Positions 59,301-64,000 of a DNA stretch of 64,000 nucleotides are shown piece after piece. A program made the translations under genes and the position numbers. Location: contig NZ_AP028654.1 in NCBI RefSeq assembly GCF_033097505.1, forward strand, positions 2,862,001 to 2,926,000, in the 5' to 3' direction. The notes beneath the pieces are model-generated. The model was not told the DNA's origin. It saw nothing but the letters and a program-made list of their open reading frames with translations, and did not search any database. The number at the start of each line of letters is the position of its first letter. The first letter of the stretch is position 1. Source of the stretch: Helicovermis profundi (GTDB taxonomy: Bacteria > Bacillota > Clostridia > Peptostreptococcales > Acidaminobacteraceae).

Positions 59301-61846
59301 CCATCTGCAAAAAGTTCAGCTTTTTTAGCGTTTAAATCTACTTTTAATTGATTTAATTGTGTCCCAGTATAATCTGTAGCTACTACTAAATCAATTTTCT
59401 TTTTATCTTTTAAACTTACTGCTAAACTTACTACTGGTGCAATATTATAGACTTCTGATGTAACTTTATCCGTAACGCTAGTTAGAACATCAGAAAAATC
59501 TACATATTCCCACAATCTATTTTCTGTTTCTTCTAAGACCATTTCTTCAAAATAGTATCTACCTACATGATCTTTTTTAACATCGAGTTTTACTAAATTT
59601 CCACTATCAAAATCTTTAGTATTTAAATTATTATATCTATCACTGTAACTTCCAAGTTCTACCCACGAACTAGATGAATTTTCATAGGCAAACCAAGTTT
59701 CATCTGTATAACTTCCGTCATTATCACTATCAAAACACATAAGATAAATTCTTTTACTTATATTATCTTTGTCTGGCGAAGTAGATTCATCAAAAAGTGT
59801 TATTGTAGCGTTTTTATTGTCTTCTGAATTTCTTAGAACTCTTTCTGTAACTGAAAGTTTTGCTAGTGGTGGTAAATCAACATCTACATTACGTTCAATT
59901 TCTTTTGTATGAGAATATCCAATTGTATTTTCTACTGTTAAAGTTACTTTTATCTTTCCCTTTCTTTTAAAAGTAGCATAAATCGTGCTATCGCCGTTCA
60001 TATTTCCTCGAACTTTTATATCGTCAGCCGACAAATTTTCAAGTGGCTCTATAGTCCACTTTGTTTTAGAATAATCTATTGGATATTTACTTGAATTAGA
60101 AATTGAATCCAACGCATCTAAAGTTATAGTTTGATTTATTTTATAATTCCCGTCTTCATGAATTTTAGCAAATGGAATGGGAGGTGCAACTTCAATAGTA
60201 ACTGAATCCGTATCTTTTTGATTAGTTGAATCCTTAACTGTTCCAGTAATTTTATAAGTACCGACAGAATTAAAATATACTGTTTTCTTTCCCTCTCCTA
60301 AGGTCCCTACCATCGAAGATGGTTGATCAAAAGTTAAAGAAGTTATATCATCATCTACATCACTTATTGTAGTAGCGATTTTTATATCTTCACCCATAAC
60401 AACAAAATTATTTGAAGTCATATTTATCTTTGGTGCTCTTCCACTTGGAATTGGACTTCCTTTTGGAAATACTTCTATAGATACTTTTTTAGTATCTAAA
60501 CTATGTTTATTACTTTTTGTATCATAAATATCAAGTGTATAATTTAAACTTTGACTTCTTGAAATATCAAGATCAAAACTATAGCTTGAATTACTACCCT
60601 CATAAATCACATTATTACTTTCATCTAAAAATTGATAATAGTCTACCCTATTTGGTGAAATAGAAGAAGATCCATCAAGCTTTATAGTAACTTTTCTAGT
60701 TTTATTTGAGTCATAGTCTACTTGGTCCATTTCAATGGTATAAGGTGTAGCACTAGCTTCTAATACCGCTTGAAAATCACCTTTAACTATATTTATAGAT
60801 TTTGTAATTGTTCCTATCTTTTCACTGTCACGAGAATACTTTGAAGTAAAAGTGTATTCAGCTTTAATATCTATAGAATTATTTCCATCATTTAAGGCAG
60901 CAACAGGAATACTTATAGTTGTTGGTCTACTATTTGTTTTACTTGAAGTTGACTTAATAATTTCACCCTTATAATTAAGACCCCCTATTTCAACTATCTG
61001 CATAGAAAGTGATTTTACATCACTATTCTTTGCATAAGAACCTAAATCAACATTCATTGATAAGTTTACTGGTAGATCAATACTAGTCATAGAAGAATTT
61101 GCAGTATATGTTTTTCCAAGTGGAAAATTCATATTATTTGACATAGAAAAATCTTTTGCAATAGCGTCCATATCAAATACAGCGTAATATACTGTTCCAC
61201 TGGTTGTTTTATGTTTTATTTTTACAGAACCACCATTAAAAAGTGTTGGAGCTGATTGTACAAGAACTTTATTTTTTCTAGCATCTTCACTTGTTCCAAA
61301 AGCGGTGTTACTTGCAGTCATATTTATATTAGTGCCATGATGATATAATGGAGCGTTCCATACGTAATTTTCTATGCCACTATCACTATTTTTCCAAGAT
61401 GGATAAGCACCCGAAACATCAATATAATTCCAGTTAAGCGGTGTGTTTCCTGAAAGTTCATCAGGTGGAAAATCAGGGTTTCCGTATATAACATCATCTG
61501 ACGTAACTCCTAAATATTCATATTCATAATTACCAGAAGATAAAGGAAATTCTTTTTTTCTTTGACTAAGTACAAAATTTACATCTGAATACACTACTAA
61601 TCCATAAAAGTTGTATATATCTAAACTTGCTTGTTTTCCACCAAATGAAATAAGATTAAATCCCTCATTACTTAGATACTCAGTAAATTCACTTTGATTT
61701 AAAAATTTACTTGTGTCAAGTCCATACAAGGCTATTCTTTTTTCAAAAGTACTATATAAATCGCTCTTTTGACTTGGACTTGTAGCGTAGCTTATAGAAG
61801 AAAAAATCATTATCGTTATTAGTATTAAAGCTATATTTTTTTTCAT
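56387..61846 (-). CDS. very large secreted multidomain protein, function unknown
   Basis: 1,819 residues, with a signal peptide (MKKNIALILITIMIFSSISY). The N-terminal 300 residues resemble a family seen in Caldicellulosiruptor and other Clostridia surface proteins (Athe_2463-like, tentative). Residues roughly 360-700 hold PKD/Ig-like beta domains. A calcium-loop sequence FDSDNDGSY is near 750 and an EF-hand/dockerin-like loop DYDRSGTVDGNE near 920. Two stretches (KIDLVVATDYTGTQ; KKVFMLFSAGNSLDMRSEKP) look like halves of a VWA-type fold without a clear MIDAS. The C-terminal part is further beta-rich. No cell wall anchor is visible; the adjacent SLH protein (8 bases upstream) may tether it. Confidence 0.72.
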   Translation of the reverse strand: MKKNIALILITIMIFSSISYATSPSQKSDLYSTFEKRIALYGLDTSKFLNQSEFTEYLSNEGFNLISFGGKQASLDIYNFYGLVVYSDVNFVLSQRKKEFPLSSGNYEYEYLGVTSDDVIYGNPDFPPDELSGNTPLNWNYIDVSGAYPSWKNSDSGIENYVWNAPLYHHGTNINMTASNTAFGTSEDARKNKVLVQSAPTLFNGGSVKIKHKTTSGTVYYAVFDMDAIAKDFSMSNNMNFPLGKTYTANSSMTSIDLPVNLSMNVDLGSYAKNSDVKSLSMQIVEIGGLNYKGEIIKSTSSKTNSRPTTISIPVAALNDGNNSIDIKAEYTFTSKYSRDSEKIGTITKSINIVKGDFQAVLEASATPYTIEMDQVDYDSNKTRKVTIKLDGSSSISPNRVDYYQFLDESNNVIYEGSNSSYSFDLDISRSQSLNYTLDIYDTKSNKHSLDTKKVSIEVFPKGSPIPSGRAPKINMTSNNFVVMGEDIKIATTISDVDDDITSLTFDQPSSMVGTLGEGKKTVYFNSVGTYKITGTVKDSTNQKDTDSVTIEVAPPIPFAKIHEDGNYKINQTITLDALDSISNSSKYPIDYSKTKWTIEPLENLSADDIKVRGNMNGDSTIYATFKRKGKIKVTLTVENTIGYSHTKEIERNVDVDLPPLAKLSVTERVLRNSEDNKNATITLFDESTSPDKDNISKRIYLMCFDSDNDGSYTDETWFAYENSSSSWVELGSYSDRYNNLNTKDFDSGNLVKLDVKKDHVGRYYFEEMVLEETENRLWEYVDFSDVLTSVTDKVTSEVYNIAPVVSLAVSLKDKKKIDLVVATDYTGTQLNQLKVDLNAKKAELFADGVDINIIYITDEVKIGTQKWLIPKYYWNRQIKIDYDRSGTVDGNEGRGENNVHHTDYINYETFISTERPLIEVFEKALDIKTYVTSYIDKKSNRYGGHKETGNQYVFYDESNLAASRVLYKSKHYREAEGMGFAYIERWNISNLRYTFQNYWKQASVQTSEEFVYDIDAIDLNKIKNLNYRKDSKKVFMLFSAGNSLDMRSEKPYKFESLDEEITEYLLENNFSIFAISDNKALNLKCDENIPFDTDYCDQSVSIKELVNLSSNRGKIFLGDKWKKYLNYLKLGKINKVENIKTEDEKLEIYLEENINVDDYIKLFFISNGNITSLKGEKYFNDINLNVRNVIKNNSVSVFKGMGGDAPINIVDAYALDDKIVLVFNKKINSNLDPNDVFVSNKNIISNSKILTKENYIELLTYYDDYENDIKENEEYIYKQTLGDIENNEGIIKENKVSLNYPITNISKVGYYDITYKVKDNPIESIDASKFDNYKLLSNISKLNLKVHRKPIANFVKKYTESAGLVSVYYAENGSYDLDYISKNNSGIIDREWLYKVGKSGWFKSKMNSISFDIDKNETYIVKYRVKDTDDSWSNYKIDAEKIKENIPIVLDAKIKSDSSDFNINEMPITENLRIYNIKTDYINPLSLNFSIYKDGIKIKDCGVSSSTIGGQINWNSKIVNIPKNLVDGKYNILITATDKMNANNIKKMNLDFSINTPIKPVIDMDELLLINNDYSIKLTTSKYVDSVKVSIPVLNNGLILYQEYPMSFKRNVGSKKEWEYIYSVTSDMLDDKYNAKFIATVNTDIKKSEKINRDFIIKTLSIDFIEIIGAWNHWRGQKDLFGNRLSNNPHRFLSFEQIDVSCNVKGDADKVYLDASNELKNMTFVDENGDRFYYKDFVGYDRVFPIELVKGVDGMWRTKYILPLAKSTVDLNDKRIKESYFFEIIAKKGATNVFKRVDDIDITGNVYDQLYMEPTISK

Positions 61847-61854
61847 TTTTTCAC

Positions 61855-63231
61855 CTACTTATGAAGTTCTGTAAAATATACAGTGCCGTATCTACCTACA
61901 TAATCAACTTTTATATTGTTTATAGTAGTTGAATAAAAATTCCATGCTCTACTTCCCTCATTATCTTTTAGATAAAAAGATTTCTGAGTAGTATCAACAA
62001 TATAATCCGTTATTTTATCGCCAGTGTCTTTTCCAAATAAAGAAATCATAGTATCACGTACCATAGATACATATTCTTCATCGTTATCATATACTGCTTT
62101 TAAATTCATAAGAGTCATACTCATACTTGCATTATGACTAAATGCTGAATGTTGATAATCTTTTGCTACATCAATATTATTTTCTTCTAACCAAACTCTA
62201 GTATATCCATTATGGTTACTTTCCATTGCATTTGTTGAAAGATAGGTTTGAATTTTTACTATTTTATTGTTTTCTGAATAATATGCACTTGCTACTTTCC
62301 CATGATCTAAAAATACTTTTAATATATCTTTTGCTCTTTTATTTATATTAGGAACAAATTCATCGCTTGCCTCATAATTTGAAAATTCATTATTATAAGG
62401 ATCATTAAATCTTAATTCATCACCTACAATAATATAATCGCCAGTGTAATATGTTCTGTCTTCCGTAATTGCTTTTTCTACTACTTCTTTATCTGTTTTA
62501 AGTAGAGCCTTTGGTATATCTTTAAAAGTGTCTACTACTTTTTCATCTGTTAATTTAAGTGGCTTTCTAATAGTTTTGTCTATTAATCTATTTACTATTA
62601 CAGATGCTTCAGCTCTCGTTGCACTATTGCTTGCTTTAAAACTTCTATCTGGGTAACCTGTTATAATCCCTCTAGAATATACTTTTAAAACGCTATCTTT
62701 CATATTTGCTTTTACAGTGTTAAAATCAGGGATATAGTAAGAAAAAGCATCTAAATCTTCATCTATATAAGATCCTAACTCATCCTCAATTAAATTTTCG
62801 CTACGCACTACCATTCTCGCCATTTCGGATCGAGTAATTTCTTTAGTGTAATTCACAAATTCATTTTCTAGTATTATATTATCTTCCATCGCCTTCTTTA
62901 CTACAGGCGTGTACCAAGATTTGCCTATATTTACATTTCCTATTTCCCTATCTGTTGCTTTTAATAATAGTTTTGTAAATTCTGCTACTGTAATAGTTCC
63001 GTTCGGTTTAAATGTTCCATCTAGATAACCGTTAATTACCCCCTTACCTATAAGTGTTTCTATATAAGGCTCTGCCCAAGTATCACTTACATCAGTGAAA
63101 GTTAAAGTTTCTGCATATGTATTAAGTGAGTATAAGAACGTACTTAAAATAGTTGCAAGTATAAATGAAATCACCAATTTTCTAACTACTTTTTTTACTT
63201 CGCTTTTATTTTCATTATTTTTAACAATCAT
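61855..63231 (-). CDS. SLH-domain protein upstream of the large secreted protein
   Basis: 458 residues. A membrane signal lies at about residues 17-40 (KLVISFILATILSTFLYSLN), preceded by a basic tail. Three SLH modules follow: FTDVSDTWAEPYIETLIGKG with GYLDGTFKPNGTITVAEF; the weaker KSWYTPVVKKAMEDNIILEN; and VLKVYSRGIITGYPDRSFKA with TRAEASVIVNRL. The C-terminal 220 residues are unidentified, ending WNFYSTTINNIKVDYVGRYG. It is the first gene of a two-gene unit with the 1,819-residue protein. SLH modules attach proteins to wall polymers, so it probably anchors part of the surface layer. Confidence 0.87.
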   Translation of the reverse strand: MIVKNNENKSEVKKVVRKLVISFILATILSTFLYSLNTYAETLTFTDVSDTWAEPYIETLIGKGVINGYLDGTFKPNGTITVAEFTKLLLKATDREIGNVNIGKSWYTPVVKKAMEDNIILENEFVNYTKEITRSEMARMVVRSENLIEDELGSYIDEDLDAFSYYIPDFNTVKANMKDSVLKVYSRGIITGYPDRSFKASNSATRAEASVIVNRLIDKTIRKPLKLTDEKVVDTFKDIPKALLKTDKEVVEKAITEDRTYYTGDYIIVGDELRFNDPYNNEFSNYEASDEFVPNINKRAKDILKVFLDHGKVASAYYSENNKIVKIQTYLSTNAMESNHNGYTRVWLEENNIDVAKDYQHSAFSHNASMSMTLMNLKAVYDNDEEYVSMVRDTMISLFGKDTGDKITDYIVDTTQKSFYLKDNEGSRAWNFYSTTINNIKVDYVGRYGTVYFTELHK

Positions 63232-63563
63232 CGCTCAGTCACCTTCCTTTTTATGTAATCTCAGTACAATGATACCATTTTGCGATAAATTATTCAACTT
63301 TTTTATAGCTACTATAATTTAATTTTCAACTATCCACTAAAAAACTCTATACTAAAGCCTATACATTTATTATATACGACATTAAATTGTATTTATTTTA
63401 TATATAGCTATTTAATATTTTATTAAAAAAACGTGACATTTAGCAGTTTTTGTCGTATTATCTTAAGTTCTGCAATAAAACAACAAAAAAACTACCCGCA
63501 TAACACTGGTAATAGTGTAGTTGCGGGTTTTCTTTTTTTACGTTTTATTGTAGTGTTTTGAGC
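63232..63563. other. intergenic region before the second transposase
   Basis: 332 AT-rich bases. Apart from a stem-loop at 63494-63528 (ACCCGCA/TGCGGGT with inner ACACT/AGTGT), flanked by T-runs in both directions, I see no gene. The IS boundary lies somewhere in 63430-63490, but I could not identify an inverted repeat because the other end is outside the window. Confidence 0.5.
63494..63536. terminator. stem-loop at the end of the second IS
   Basis: Stem ACCCGCA/TGCGGGT with an inner ACACT/AGTGT stem, followed by T-runs on both strands. It follows the partial transposase gene and resembles the transcription-blocking hairpins of IS ends. Confidence 0.6.
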
Positions 63564-64000
63564 CTATTTTTTAGTTTCTGAAATATTTTTTTTGATTTGT
63601 TGTAACGTTCTTATCTTTGTTGAAAAATCAACGTTTGTAGCTAATCCAATATCTTGTAAAACTTCATCATAATAATCAAATAAATAATAGTTTTGATCGA
63701 CGTTTGTACAACTACATTTTTTTAGACTATTAATAATTCTGGTAATGCTATATTTCCCATTTAGTTTATATTCAAGTATTCTAGCTATGACTAATGCAAT
63801 GAAGCAAGTTAGAAAATGCGCTTTTATGTGTTTTTCAGTTGATACAAACACAGGTCTTGATTCTAAGTCGCTTTTAGTAACCTTAAATGATTCTTCTATC
63901 TTCCATAAACCGCGATAAATTTCAATGATATCACTAGCTGATTTTTCATACTCGCTTGTCACTAGAACATAGTAACCATCAAGTTCTTCTTGATCTTTGA
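63564..64000 (-). CDS. IS1634-family transposase, C-terminal part (5' end outside window)
   Basis: The frame remains open to base 64000; the visible 145 codons encode DGYYVLVTSEYEKSASDI followed by YRGLWKIEESFKVTKSDLES with the catalytic Glu, then HIKAHFLTCFIALVIARILE. This aligns with the same region of the transposase at 48189-49904 but with many substitutions, so it belongs to a different IS of the same family, not a copy. Whether the gene is complete cannot be judged. A GTG at 63962 is not needed as a start because homology continues upstream. Confidence 0.87.
   Translation of the reverse strand, partial: KDQEELDGYYVLVTSEYEKSASDIIEIYRGLWKIEESFKVTKSDLESRPVFVSTEKHIKAHFLTCFIALVIARILEYKLNGKYSITRIINSLKKCSCTNVDQNYYLFDYYDEVLQDIGLATNVDFSTKIRTLQQIKKNISETKK

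Overview
The window is AT-rich, tightly packed and almost entirely read from the minus strand. Gene order and families point to an anaerobic member of the Clostridia (Bacillota). The block rho-rpmE-tdk-DUF1385-prmC-prfA-mnmH-sua5-(ferredoxin)-rpiB-upp-comEB-tagO-mnaA-atp operon-murA-mreB-flgF-flgG-flgJ-fabZ is the classic Firmicute backbone. In sporeformers such as Bacillus subtilis, spoIID, spoIIQ and spoIIID sit between murA and mbl. Here murA is followed directly by mreB, which hints at a flagellated, non-sporulating lineage. No rRNA or tRNA gene was seen.

Layout: 1-1119, a patatin-like lipase running off the left edge. 1376-6966, fabZ, a sigma-28-type promoter driving three rod/hook-basal-body genes, mreB and murA. 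7440-15725, a complete F-type ATP synthase operon with three c-subunit genes, two of them fused double hairpins in which only the first hairpin keeps the ion-binding Glu; the motifs look Na+-type. 16634-18842, UDP-GlcNAc epimerase and TagO for secondary wall polymer synthesis. 19525-30076, nucleotide salvage, translation and tRNA modification genes, and rho. 30301-33651, a secreted transglutaminase-like protein and glycerol kinase. 33783-34988, kal-kce, two lysine-fermentation genes. 35083-43748, a nine-gene V/A-type ATPase operon whose subunit E seems to start at ATC. 44253-46362, an XRE regulator and pyrG. 47238-50451, a flavin monooxygenase-like gene split by an IS1634-family element flanked by 85-bp direct repeats. 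50553-63231, an envelope region: two SLH proteins, an alpha/beta hydrolase-MurF-like-Ddl operon and a 1,819-residue secreted protein. The right edge holds the end of a second, divergent transposase.

The least explained content is in the intergenic regions. Five loci carry one family of roughly 125-140 bp elements with a shared cloverleaf architecture: an outer stem (GCAGTGC/GCACTGC or GCGGTGC/GCACCGC), a long palindromic arm 1, a CATA linker, a short arm 2 (for example GGGCAaagTGCCC) and an arm 3. The arms differ between loci but change in compensating pairs. Three of the elements begin at or within a few bases of a stop codon (fabZ, comEB, upp). Where the element is in tandem, one full copy is followed by copies missing the 5' side. 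A separate family of three 102-103 bp tandem hairpins follows mreB. A third structured sequence occurs after the atp promoter region and before glpK. A probable small RNA of about 110 nt, with its own consensus promoter and terminator, lies upstream of pyrG.

Functionally the window combines energy coupling (two rotary ATPases, probably at least one using Na+), envelope construction (MurA, MreB, TagO, MnaA, MurF-like, Ddl, SLH proteins), amino acid fermentation and core translation.
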